This document shows, piece after piece, positions 1 through 7,813 of a DNA stretch of 64,000 nucleotides (its first letter is position 1; every line of letters starts with the position of its first letter). A program made the position numbers and the translations under genes. The stretch comes from Leptolyngbya sp. Heron Island J. GTDB taxonomy: Bacteria > Cyanobacteriota > Cyanobacteriia > Phormidesmidales > Phormidesmidaceae. The notes below the pieces were generated by a model, which did not search any database, was not told the DNA's origin, and saw only the letters and a list, made by a program, of their open reading frames with translations. The stretch spans positions 62,001 to 126,000 of the forward strand of contig NZ_AWNH01000070.1 of NCBI RefSeq assembly GCF_000482245.1. Direction: 5' to 3'.

Positions 1-951
1 CCTGGAGTGGGCACAACATTTACCATTAGCGTCCCCTTTACCCTTTCCATCATGCGAGTATTGCTGGTGGAAACCAGCGGTATGCAACTGGCATTTCCTA
101 CCGATAGTATCGAAGAGATGATCCGTCTCAAAACTACGCAGATCTTCGACACGCCGGAGCAAAAAGTGATTAACTGGGAAGGGCTGACCGTGCCGCTGAT
201 CTACCTGGATCGGTGGCTAGAGTTTCGCTGTCCGATGCGGCCCACCAATAGAGAAGCTGTGCCGATTATCAATGAGCCATCAATTCTCATTGTCAATCAA
301 GGAGAACGCTTAAGTGGCATTCATATCGATCGGTTTTGGGGAGAACGAGAAGTTGTTATCCGTCAGATTGAAAATGTCATTAGCTTACCGCCAGGCTTTA
401 ACGGTTGCACTATTTTGGAAGATGGCCATGTCGTGCCTCTAGCCGATGCCGTTAAACTGCTGGAATGGGTTGAGCGCGATGAAACAGAACAGGATGATAA
501 CAATTCTCGTCCCCATTGGCAGAACCTGCTACAGTCTGGGCTAGGGGAGACTGAACCACCTCAACCGCTGGCCTTACCTCAGGTGCAACAAATTAATATC
601 CTGGTGATTGACGACTCTATTAATATGCGTCGGCTGCTACGGACGACCCTAGAACAAGCTGGCTATAGTGTAGAGCAGGGCAAAGATGGTCAAGATGCGG
701 TAGACCAATTATCTAGGGGATTAATCGTTGATGCGATTGTATGTGATATTGAAATGCCGCGCCTAGATGGATATGGTGTGCTGGCTGAGCTTAAATCTGA
801 TGCCAGGTTTAAGAACTTACCGATTATTATGCTGACCTCGCGCGGTAGCGAAAAACATCGCCAGCTGGCGATGCGTTTAGGCGCAACTGCTTACATTACC
901 AAACCCTATCAGGATCATGAGCTTCTGCAAATAATTGAGCAGGTACTCTAA
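1..951 (+). CDS. CheA-type hybrid histidine kinase, C-terminal part
   Basis: The open frame runs in from the window edge, so only the C-terminal ~316 residues are visible. It opens with the last strand of a CheA-type HATPase (GVGTTFTISVPF). A CheW-like regulatory domain follows (about residues 15-155), then a linker, then a response-regulator receiver domain (about 195-316). The receiver has the acidic pair in VIDDS, the phospho-acceptor Asp in VCDIEMPRLDG and the conserved Lys in YITKPY. This order (kinase, CheW, REC) is that of cyanobacterial CheA-like proteins such as PixL/HmpE, which signal to type IV pili or other taxis outputs. The Hpt and dimerisation domains lie upstream. A CheW-like gene follows after 32 bp. 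Which taxis system it serves cannot be told from this fragment. Confidence 0.88.
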   Translation, partial: PGVGTTFTISVPFTLSIMRVLLVETSGMQLAFPTDSIEEMIRLKTTQIFDTPEQKVINWEGLTVPLIYLDRWLEFRCPMRPTNREAVPIINEPSILIVNQGERLSGIHIDRFWGEREVVIRQIENVISLPPGFNGCTILEDGHVVPLADAVKLLEWVERDETEQDDNNSRPHWQNLLQSGLGETEPPQPLALPQVQQINILVIDDSINMRRLLRTTLEQAGYSVEQGKDGQDAVDQLSRGLIVDAIVCDIEMPRLDGYGVLAELKSDARFKNLPIIMLTSRGSEKHRQLAMRLGATAYITKPYQDHELLQIIEQVL

Positions 952-983
952 CAGCAATCCCTCAGTGCAGTGTAATCACCCCC

Positions 984-1556
984 ATGACTCCTTTATCTTC
1001 CCTCAAATCTCGACGTCTGAGAACCTATAAAGGCGAGCCTACGCAACAGGTCATTGTTTTTCAAATGCAACGTGAGTGGTTTGCGTTACCAATTTTTGCG
1101 GTCAAGAAGGTAGTACGTAAAAGTGAGACCCAGGGAGACTATCATAATTCTGGGACAGGCCTTACTGTTTATGAAGGTAAAGAGCTGCTTGTTTTAGATA
1201 TTTCCCAGCAGCTTTTTGGCTCCATGAGTTACCAGGCCAGTTTACCGGCATTTGGGTTGCCAGAAGATGTCACATCACAATCATATCCATACCTGGAGCA
1301 ACAGTCTGCTGGTGGATATTTAATTATTATTCGCAGCCATCAAGGAGAATTAGCGGGGCTGCCGGTGGCCTCATCTCCAGCTGTGCGACGATTTGCCCAG
1401 TCAGCCATAGTGCCGCTACCGTCGAACTATGCTACTCGGGTGAATATAAGATGTGTTAGCGGATTGATTGTCCAGTCTGACGTCGAGCCGCTTTTATTTG
1501 TTCTCAATCCGGATCAGCTGTTACAGACTCAACCTTTGCTACCACCCACCATCTAA
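984..1556 (+). CDS. CheW-like adaptor protein
   Basis: A 190-residue protein with a single CheW-like fold. The segment QVIVFQMQREWFALPI resembles the first CheW strand pair, and YEGKELLVLDISQQLFG resembles the second subdomain that normally reads 'g.ipviDL...'. The sequence is divergent from canonical CheW and carries an N-terminal basic tail of about 20 residues. It follows the CheA-like gene by 32 bp on the same strand, so the two are probably co-transcribed. It would be expected to couple receptors to that kinase at the membrane. No receptor (MCP) gene is visible in the window. Assignment rests on fold-like pattern and context. Confidence 0.7.
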   Translation: MTPLSSLKSRRLRTYKGEPTQQVIVFQMQREWFALPIFAVKKVVRKSETQGDYHNSGTGLTVYEGKELLVLDISQQLFGSMSYQASLPAFGLPEDVTSQSYPYLEQQSAGGYLIIIRSHQGELAGLPVASSPAVRRFAQSAIVPLPSNYATRVNIRCVSGLIVQSDVEPLLFVLNPDQLLQTQPLLPPTI

Positions 1557-1876
1557 CTCATTAAAATTGAAGGCGTTGTTGATCTGAACTATGATTTCGT
1601 CTTAGAGATATGGCTGGATGGCATTTTCAATCCATCGGTTCATCGTCGTAAATCAGCAACGGTAAATTGCACCGTTAATGTCACCCTTAGAAAAGCTTTG
1701 TATAAAGTGGTGCAACTTTAAAGCTAGTGGTAATCGGGTAACTATTTGTACTGAGCACAGACTGAGGCGCTGTTGAACTTAGCTAACTGAACAGTGCTGT
1801 TTTAGAAATACAGCGACTGACTTCTGCATGGACGTATCTAAATTGTTTTGCCAACGCCTTCAGCGTCGCTATACTA
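1557..1876 (+). other. Intergenic region with one family-B repeat
   Basis: This is 320 bp without a supported gene. It holds one copy of a dispersed hairpin element (1571-1663). The rest shows no ORF or clear promoter that I can defend. Confidence 0.6.
1571..1663 (+). repeat. Dispersed repeat family B, copy 1
   Basis: The ends are complementary: GTTGTTGAT at 1575-1583 can pair with ATCAGCAAC at 1652-1660, with one G-U pair. The interior contains CATCGGTTCATC near the 3' end. The same plan, with a similar 3' half (TTCATCCTCT...CAGCAACG), recurs at 31956-32050 and 52433-52529. Function is unknown; it could be a MITE-like element or a structured RNA motif. Confidence 0.5.
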
Positions 1877-3517
1877 ATGCTCAAATCAAGGAAGTGGCTG
1901 TCCTGGCTTTTACCTGGACTTGTATTGATAGTCGGCATAGGGTTGAGTTTAGGACTACAGTTCTACAGCCGAGATGGAGTATTTTTTAGCGGTGATGCTG
2001 GATTAAAAGCCCTGTTGTCCCAGCAGTTTAGTGCTGGCAAGTGGCAAACATCTCTGGATCTGCCTCAACCGGCCTGGGTGCTGACCCTCTGGCGACAGGG
2101 GCTTTATCCGTTTGCACCACCCTATGTTTATGAGCAACAGGGAAATTATTTTATTACGTTTCCATTTATATTCCCGGCGATTACTGCGCCGTTCTATCGA
2201 CTGATAGGCTACCACGGTCTATATGTGGTGCCCCTGATATCTTTATGGGTTACTTGGTTGCGGCTGTGGCAAGTGTGTCGAGTGTGGCGGATTCACTCAG
2301 CTATCATTGCCCTGAGCTTAGGCTTGGTAATTTTGGCATCGCCCTTGACTCTCTACGGGGCGATTTACTGGGAACATACCCTGGCGATCGCACTAGCCTT
2401 TTGGGGTGTCTCAGGGCTACTGATTCATCTGTTGCCAGCAGGACAAACCGATCGCATCAGCCTGAATGAAGCCTTGGTTAACGGCGTCTGTGTCGGGTTA
2501 GCGGTGTGGTTGCGGCCTGAATTGTTGTGTTTAGCCATCATTTTGGCAGCCCTGGTCGTGGCTAGCCGGATTCCCCAGATACCGACTCGATGGCGAGTGG
2601 TCATTCCCCGTGGATTAACCCTGGGCTTAGTGGTGGCCTTTACTGGCGCAATGTCGCTGACGATTCTGGGATTGCTAGGCATGAACGGCGTCATCTATGG
2701 TCGTACCCTGGGCATGTATGCCATAGAAAGCAGTGTATCCATTGGTCAGCGAGCGACTCAAATCTGGCATAACTATAGCTATATGGTGGTTGCACTGCTG
2801 CGGTATTTCCCTGCCTGGTTGCTGGCATTGGCACTCCCCTGGTGGATGGGAGGACGGGCTCGCGCTGCAAGTATTGTGCTGATCACCGTTGGCAGCTTAT
2901 TTGCGATCGCAGTTCCCCTGATTGCCCCCTCCAGCCTTGAGGACCCGCAATGGGGACCCAGGCTGTATCTCATTTTGGTCCCCATAACCGGCCTCATTAT
3001 TGCCGCCGGGTTGCAGCATCTGTGGCCAATACGCCAAAAACGCTGGCAAACCCTGGCTGCTATTGCCCTGGTGATGGCCTTAGGCATACACATCAATCTC
3101 ATCAACGGGGGTTTAAAGGACTATTACGATCCCCAGACCAACTCGATTTCACTGTCTAGCAACCGTGCCCCCGTTGCCCCTGCCATTGCCGCCCTGGCCA
3201 GCTACAACGAACCCTGGGTGGCCATGTCCCACCAGCAGGTCGCCCATCAGCTCTGGCCCAGCCTGCGCTTTAAGACATTTTTTCGCACCGAAACCGAAAC
3301 CGCCGTCACCCAGCTAGCGGCAGAACTCGTGAACCAGGGCGAGTCATCATTTTTATATCTCTGTGAGCCAGACATTTCCTGCTTGATCCCCAACCAAGGC
3401 ATCTTACGGTCCAATCAGTTTGGCAACGATAATACTGCCATGCGTATATCCTTTAGATCATTGGGTACCTTTGGTAAATATTCGTTCTATCGTGGACTGA
3501 TAAACGTTAATCAATAA
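1877..3517 (+). CDS. Polytopic membrane protein, possible GT-C glycosyltransferase
   Basis: A 546-residue protein starting at an ATG. It begins with a Lys/Arg-rich N-terminus and a first membrane helix (about 8-28), then an extracytoplasmic-looking loop with the acidic motif FSGDAGLKALL near residue 40. About ten further hydrophobic helices follow to residue ~400, and a C-terminal soluble tail of ~140 residues. An early loop with acidic residues followed by many helices is the general plan of GT-C lipid-sugar-dependent glycosyltransferases. I cannot place it in a named family with certainty. The next gene on the same strand is a polyprenyl-phosphate-sugar synthase type GT2-GtrA protein, which would make the lipid-linked donor such an enzyme uses. 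That link is inference. Confidence 0.55.
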   Translation: MLKSRKWLSWLLPGLVLIVGIGLSLGLQFYSRDGVFFSGDAGLKALLSQQFSAGKWQTSLDLPQPAWVLTLWRQGLYPFAPPYVYEQQGNYFITFPFIFPAITAPFYRLIGYHGLYVVPLISLWVTWLRLWQVCRVWRIHSAIIALSLGLVILASPLTLYGAIYWEHTLAIALAFWGVSGLLIHLLPAGQTDRISLNEALVNGVCVGLAVWLRPELLCLAIILAALVVASRIPQIPTRWRVVIPRGLTLGLVVAFTGAMSLTILGLLGMNGVIYGRTLGMYAIESSVSIGQRATQIWHNYSYMVVALLRYFPAWLLALALPWWMGGRARAASIVLITVGSLFAIAVPLIAPSSLEDPQWGPRLYLILVPITGLIIAAGLQHLWPIRQKRWQTLAAIALVMALGIHINLINGGLKDYYDPQTNSISLSSNRAPVAPAIAALASYNEPWVAMSHQQVAHQLWPSLRFKTFFRTETETAVTQLAAELVNQGESSFLYLCEPDISCLIPNQGILRSNQFGNDNTAMRISFRSLGTFGKYSFYRGLINVNQ

Positions 3518-3635
3518 CCTAAACAGGACTCCGCTAACTATCAGCCTTAGTAGAGCTTTAGCAGTAAGGCCTTGCTAGGGGCGTTATGTGTACTCCCCCG
3601 CCCAGTGGGGTATCTCTCCTGGTAAATCTGTATCA

Positions 3636-4862
3636 ATGAATTCCTATACTTCTGAGCTGGTTAAGCCCCCCCAAGGACCATTAAGAATTACGTCTACCCA
3701 TAGCGGTTTGCCATTTTCCTTGGTGATCCCTACCTATAACGAAAGCAAAAACGTTGGCAAGTTGGTGTCATACCTCTCAGCTCTGCTGGATAATCTGCTG
3801 CCCAACCAGTATGAGCTAATTTTGGTCGATGATAATAGCCCAGACAATACCTGGGAAGTCGCCCAGCAACTCACCTCCAACTACCCGCAGCTGCGGGTGA
3901 TGCGACGTCAGCAAGAACGGGGGCTCTCCTCAGCCGTAATCCGTGGCTGGCAGGTGGCCCAGGGAGAAATTTTAGGCGTCATCGATGCCGATTTGCAGCA
4001 CCCTCCTGAAACCCTCAAGCAAATGATTCACCATGTACAGGCAGGGGCCGATCTGGCGGTGGCCAGCCGCCATGTGCATGGAGGTGGCGTCAGCGATTGG
4101 AGCCCGATCCGGCGCTTCTTATCGCGGGGAGCCCAGGTCTGTGGGCTGCTGATTCTGCCCAGTGTGGTCGGTCGCGTTACCGATCCCATGAGCGGATATT
4201 TTATGGTGCGGCGCAGTGCTATTGCCGGTCACACCCTCAACCCCCTGGGTTACAAAATTTTGCTAGAGGTGATTGGTCGGGGCAATGTGGGTGAGATTGC
4301 CGAAGTTGGTTATGTGTTTCAGGAACGGGAGGAAGGCGAAAGCAAGGTGACCTGGAAGCAATATGTAGAATACCTGGGTCACTTGGTACGGCTGCGATCG
4401 CAAGGGCGCATTGCCCGCATTCGTCAGAAATTTCCCATCGGTCGATTTTTGCGGTTTGGGGTGGTAGGTTTAAGCGGCGTATTTGTGGATATGGTGGTGC
4501 TCTATTTATTGAGCGACCCCAGCACCCTGGCCTGGGGTCTCACCCGCAGCAAAATTATTGCCGGTGAGGTCGCGATTCTCAATAACTTTTTATGGAATGA
4601 CGCCTGGACCTTTGCAGACATTGCTAGATCCCAGCAAGGCATGGGAGCCCGACTCAAGCGATTTCTCAAATTTAACGTAGTTTGCCTGTCGGGGTTGGTG
4701 CTGAATGTACTGCTGCTCAACCTGATTTTTAACGTCGTCTTTGGCCAGCAGTATCGATATCTAGCTAACCTGATTGCGATCGCAGTGGTAACCGCCTGGA
4801 ACTTCTGGATGAATCTCAAGCTTAGCTGGCGGGTCACCCAGGTGAAAAAATCGGATAATTGA
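3636..4862 (+). CDS. GT2 family glycosyltransferase fused to GtrA membrane domain
   Basis: The N-terminal half (about residues 30-260) is a DPM1-like GT2 domain. It has the nucleotide-sugar strand SLVIPTYNESKNV, the acidic motif ILVDDNSPDNTW, and the metal-binding VIDADLQHPPE. The C-terminal ~140 residues form a GtrA-like unit with four hydrophobic helices. Proteins with this plan transfer sugar from a nucleotide donor to undecaprenyl/dolichyl phosphate and help move the product across the membrane. I chose ATG 3636; a GTG at 3588 in the same frame adds 16 residues and cannot be excluded. The GtrA half contains a HIP1 site. It follows the putative GT-C protein after ~120 bp, suggesting a joint role in cell-surface glycosylation. 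Confidence 0.88.
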   Translation: MNSYTSELVKPPQGPLRITSTHSGLPFSLVIPTYNESKNVGKLVSYLSALLDNLLPNQYELILVDDNSPDNTWEVAQQLTSNYPQLRVMRRQQERGLSSAVIRGWQVAQGEILGVIDADLQHPPETLKQMIHHVQAGADLAVASRHVHGGGVSDWSPIRRFLSRGAQVCGLLILPSVVGRVTDPMSGYFMVRRSAIAGHTLNPLGYKILLEVIGRGNVGEIAEVGYVFQEREEGESKVTWKQYVEYLGHLVRLRSQGRIARIRQKFPIGRFLRFGVVGLSGVFVDMVVLYLLSDPSTLAWGLTRSKIIAGEVAILNNFLWNDAWTFADIARSQQGMGARLKRFLKFNVVCLSGLVLNVLLLNLIFNVVFGQQYRYLANLIAIAVVTAWNFWMNLKLSWRVTQVKKSDN

Positions 4863-4895
4863 CGGTAGCTGTCAAATTGGCTTCAGGTTATTCAG

Positions 4896-4921
4896 GCCCC
4901 CAAACCGTCAAGTTTGGGGGC
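4896..4921. terminator. Hairpin between convergent genes
   Basis: A perfect 10-bp inverted repeat, GCCCCCAAAC / GTTTGGGGGC, encloses a 6-nt loop. It is followed by a short T run on the plus strand and lies between the convergent GT2-GtrA gene and the membrane-protein gene. It could act in both directions. Confidence 0.7.
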
Positions 4922-4974
4922 TTTGAGTCTTAAGCTCCCCGAGCTAAGAGGGCAGCTTTTTTGTCAGTAATGCT

Positions 4975-5409
4975 CTAGAAAGCATTGTTGATGCCAAAGG
5001 CTTCTTGAACGGGTTCTTGCAAAAAGTAGTAAATATAAAACCCGCTAAAGGCAACGGAGGCCAGGCTGACGGGATTAATCATCAGCAGTCCCCCCAGGTT
5101 GCCAAAAATGCCTAGGGCCTGCAGCCCCAGATTTAAATACCAGGCCCAGGACTGCAGCGCCCAGAGGCCAACTGCGATCGCGGCATTGGCCAGGGCCAGC
5201 ACCAAAAAGATGCCCCCAATCACCCTAGGAAACGCATCAATTACCCCTGGCGGTAGCTGTTCCAGCAAGTCTGACATCTCTGGGTCCAGACGCATCCGTT
5301 CTAGAATCAGCTTACTTAGAAAAAAGGCCGCAACCCCTAAAAAGCCCAGCAACAGAGCCTGTAGGGCATCGATAATGGCCAAAATTGTCACACCTACGGG
5401 TCGTTCCAT
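4975..5409 (-). CDS. Small four-helix membrane protein, unknown function
   Basis: A hydrophobic protein of about 144 residues starting at ATG 5409 (MERPVGVTIL). An in-frame TTG at 5448 would add 13 residues. It has about four membrane helices: two near the N-terminus flanking a loop with acidic residues (RLDPEMSDLLEQLPPG), and two in the C-terminal half containing LWALQSWAWYLNLGLQ. Helices followed by a Trp-rich 'W..ar..W' turn are seen in several uncharacterised small membrane families, but I do not recognise a named one. It is divergent from tex and convergent with the GT2-GtrA gene. No catalytic motif is visible. Confidence 0.6.
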   Translation of the reverse strand: MERPVGVTILAIIDALQALLLGFLGVAAFFLSKLILERMRLDPEMSDLLEQLPPGVIDAFPRVIGGIFLVLALANAAIAVGLWALQSWAWYLNLGLQALGIFGNLGGLLMINPVSLASVAFSGFYIYYFLQEPVQEAFGINNAF

Positions 5410-5480
5410 CGCCTTATTAACCGCGTCTGTAATTTCACGGTATAGCAATTATGGACCCATGGGGGCAAGGACTCCTTAGC

Positions 5481-5486
5481 TATAAT
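5481..5486 (+). promoter_or_regulatory. Candidate -10 box for tex
   Basis: TATAAT lies 30 bp before the tex ATG. No good -35 is visible at the usual spacing. An AGGAA at 5505-5509 is a plausible ribosome site for the ATG at 5516. Confidence 0.4.
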
Positions 5487-5515
5487 CATGGCTGCTTGTT
5501 TTATAGGAACGCTCT

Positions 5516-7774
5516 ATGCAGTTTGCGCCTGTTATCGCCAAGGATCTGTCTGTTCGACCGGCTCAAGTAGAGGCGGCGTTAGAACTGCTGGAAACGGGGG
5601 CGACAGTGCCGTTTATCGCCCGCTATCGTAAGGAAAAAACGGGGGAGCTAGATGAACGCCAGCTGCGGCAGATTGAGGAGCAGTTCGCCTATCTCACAGA
5701 GCTAACCAACCGTAAACAGACGGTACTGGAGTCCATTGACAGCCAGGGCAAGCTCACCGACGAGCTCCGCGATCGCATTACCCGTTGCACCAGCAAAACC
5801 GAACTAGAAGACCTCTATTTACCCTATCGCCCCAAACGTCGCACCCGTGCTACGGTGGCCCGTGAAAAAGGTCTCGAACCCCTGGCCCAGCAAATCGCCC
5901 AGCTAAACCAGTCGGGGGCAGCGGTGAAATCCCTAGAAGAATTGGCCACCGGCTTTGTTACGGATGAGGTGCCCGATGCGGCAGCCGCTTTACAGGGAGC
6001 CGCCGACATTCTGGCAGAGGGAATTGCTGAGCAGTCAGACCTGCGGGCCTATGTACGACAGACGTTACTAAAAACGGGGGTCTTTAGCTCCAAGATTAAG
6101 CCAGACTATCCCGAAGGCAGCACCAAGTATGAGATGTATCGCAAGTATGAATGTGCGATCGCAAAGCTGGCTCCCCACAATTTACTCGCCCTGTTGCGCG
6201 GCGACAAAGAAGGCATTCTTAAAGTTAACCTCACTGGTGATGAAGACACCATTCTCGACCATCTAGAACGCAATCAGATTCGCACCAAACAAGCCAACAT
6301 AAGAGAGTTTTACCAGACCCTAATTAAAGACACCTTCTCACGGCTGATGAAAAATTCCCTCACCAATGAGGTGATTGCCGAGAAAAAAGCCTGGGCCGAT
6401 AGCGAATCCATCGACACCTTTGCCGTCAATATCAAAAATCTGTTGTTAGCCGCTCCAGCTGGGATGAAACCCACCTTAGGCGTAGATCCAGGATTCCGCA
6501 CAGGCTGTAAGGTCGCCGCCATTGATGGCACTGGCAAATTTTTAGAATATAAAGCGATTTTTCCCCATACGGGCAAACAGGAGAGTGCGGCCAAGATTCT
6601 CTCGGAGATGATTGCTCGACACAATATTCAGCTGATTGCTATTGGTAATGGTACCGCCAGCCGAGAGACTGATGGGTTTGTTGCGGAAGTGATTCGGGAG
6701 CTAGATCCAAAGCCGATTAAGGTGATGGTGAATGAGTCGGGGGCGTCGATTTATTCAGCCAGTGAGGTTGCGATCGCAGAATTTCCAGACCTGGATATCA
6801 CCGTGCGCGGAGCCATAAGCATTGCCCGACGACTGCAGGACCCCCTAGCAGAGCTAGTAAAAATTGAACCCAAGTCCATTGGTGTAGGTCAGTATCAGCA
6901 CGATGTGGACCAGAAGCTACTCAAACAAAAGCTCGATGCCACGGTAGAAAGCTGCGTGAACTATGTCGGTGTAGATTTAAACATTGCGTCCCGCGAATTA
7001 CTCACCTATGTGTCGGGGGTGAGTTCTGCCATTGCTAACAATATTGTTGCCTACCGTAATGAGAATGGTGCATTTAATAGCCGACGACAGTTGTTGAAAG
7101 TGGCAAAACTAGGGCCAAAAGCCTATGAGCAATGTGCGGGCTTTTTACGCATTCGTGACGGTAAGAACCCGTTGGACAATACCGCCGTGCATCCAGAGAG
7201 TTATGACACGGCCACCACAATTTTGAAAGACAAAGGCGTGGATGTGAAAGCGGGGCTAAGTGAGCTAAATTTAGCCAATTTGGACCTGCAGCGGTATGTC
7301 ACCGAGGCGGTGGGACTGCCGACGCTGCGAGACATTGTTGAAGAGCTAGAGAAGCCAGGACGAGATCCGCGAGCAGAGTTTACCTATGCCAACTTCCAAG
7401 AGGGGGTAAATGAGATTTCAGACCTGAAGGAAGGCATGGTGTTAGAGGGCGTGATTACCAACGTGGCGAACTTTGGGGCCTTTGTGGATATTGGCGTGCA
7501 TCAGGATGGGCTGGTGCATATTTCTCAGCTGGCGAATCGATTTGTGAAAGACCCGAAGGAGATTGTGCAGGTGGGTCAGGTGGTGAAGGTGAAAGTGATG
7601 GAAGTGAATAAAGAGTTAAAGCGAATTGGGCTGAGTATAAAAGCAGTTGATGGGGGTGGTGGGAAGGCGGCACCGAGACCGAGTAAGAAGCAGGCGGTGG
7701 AGAAAGCAACACCAAAGTCGGCTAGTTTGGCAGATTTGCAAGCAAAGTTTAGTCGCTCAAAACGAAGAAAGTAG
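5516..7774 (+). CDS. tex: Tex, S1-domain RNA-binding transcription accessory protein
   Basis: A 752-residue protein, close to the usual Tex length. The N-terminal helical region is typical (FIARYRKEKTGELDE near residue 35; LYLPYRPKRRT near 100). It is followed by a YqgF/RNase-H-like domain beginning GVDPGFRTGCKVA (about 325), a helix-hairpin-helix region (VSGVSSAIANNIVAYR, about 500) and a C-terminal S1 domain (about 638-710: GVITNVANFGAFVDIG, LVHISQLA). A basic tail (FSRSKRRK) ends it. Tex binds nucleic acid and is linked to transcription/RNA quality control in the cytoplasm. Homology with eukaryotic Spt6 is established for the family. The Roco gene follows 39 bp after the stop on the same strand and may be read from the same transcript. 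Confidence 0.97.
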   Translation: MQFAPVIAKDLSVRPAQVEAALELLETGATVPFIARYRKEKTGELDERQLRQIEEQFAYLTELTNRKQTVLESIDSQGKLTDELRDRITRCTSKTELEDLYLPYRPKRRTRATVAREKGLEPLAQQIAQLNQSGAAVKSLEELATGFVTDEVPDAAAALQGAADILAEGIAEQSDLRAYVRQTLLKTGVFSSKIKPDYPEGSTKYEMYRKYECAIAKLAPHNLLALLRGDKEGILKVNLTGDEDTILDHLERNQIRTKQANIREFYQTLIKDTFSRLMKNSLTNEVIAEKKAWADSESIDTFAVNIKNLLLAAPAGMKPTLGVDPGFRTGCKVAAIDGTGKFLEYKAIFPHTGKQESAAKILSEMIARHNIQLIAIGNGTASRETDGFVAEVIRELDPKPIKVMVNESGASIYSASEVAIAEFPDLDITVRGAISIARRLQDPLAELVKIEPKSIGVGQYQHDVDQKLLKQKLDATVESCVNYVGVDLNIASRELLTYVSGVSSAIANNIVAYRNENGAFNSRRQLLKVAKLGPKAYEQCAGFLRIRDGKNPLDNTAVHPESYDTATTILKDKGVDVKAGLSELNLANLDLQRYVTEAVGLPTLRDIVEELEKPGRDPRAEFTYANFQEGVNEISDLKEGMVLEGVITNVANFGAFVDIGVHQDGLVHISQLANRFVKDPKEIVQVGQVVKVKVMEVNKELKRIGLSIKAVDGGGGKAAPRPSKKQAVEKATPKSASLADLQAKFSRSKRRK

Positions 7775-7794
7775 ATGATTTGAACCCCTTAACT

Positions 7795-7806
7795 AAAGGA
7801 GGTGAT
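7795..7806 (+). promoter_or_regulatory. Full-length Shine-Dalgarno sequence for the Roco gene
   Basis: AAAGGAGGTGAT is complementary over its whole length to the conserved 3' end of bacterial 16S rRNA. GGAGG ends 11 nt before ATG 7814. The apparent upstream GTG start (7802) lies inside this element, which argues for the ATG. Confidence 0.85.
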
Positions 7807-7813
7807 AAAGACG

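Noticed and set aside
5099-5479. 126-codon ORF opposite the small membrane protein
   Set aside because: It is Arg/Ser/Pro-rich, the usual look of the antisense of a hydrophobic gene.
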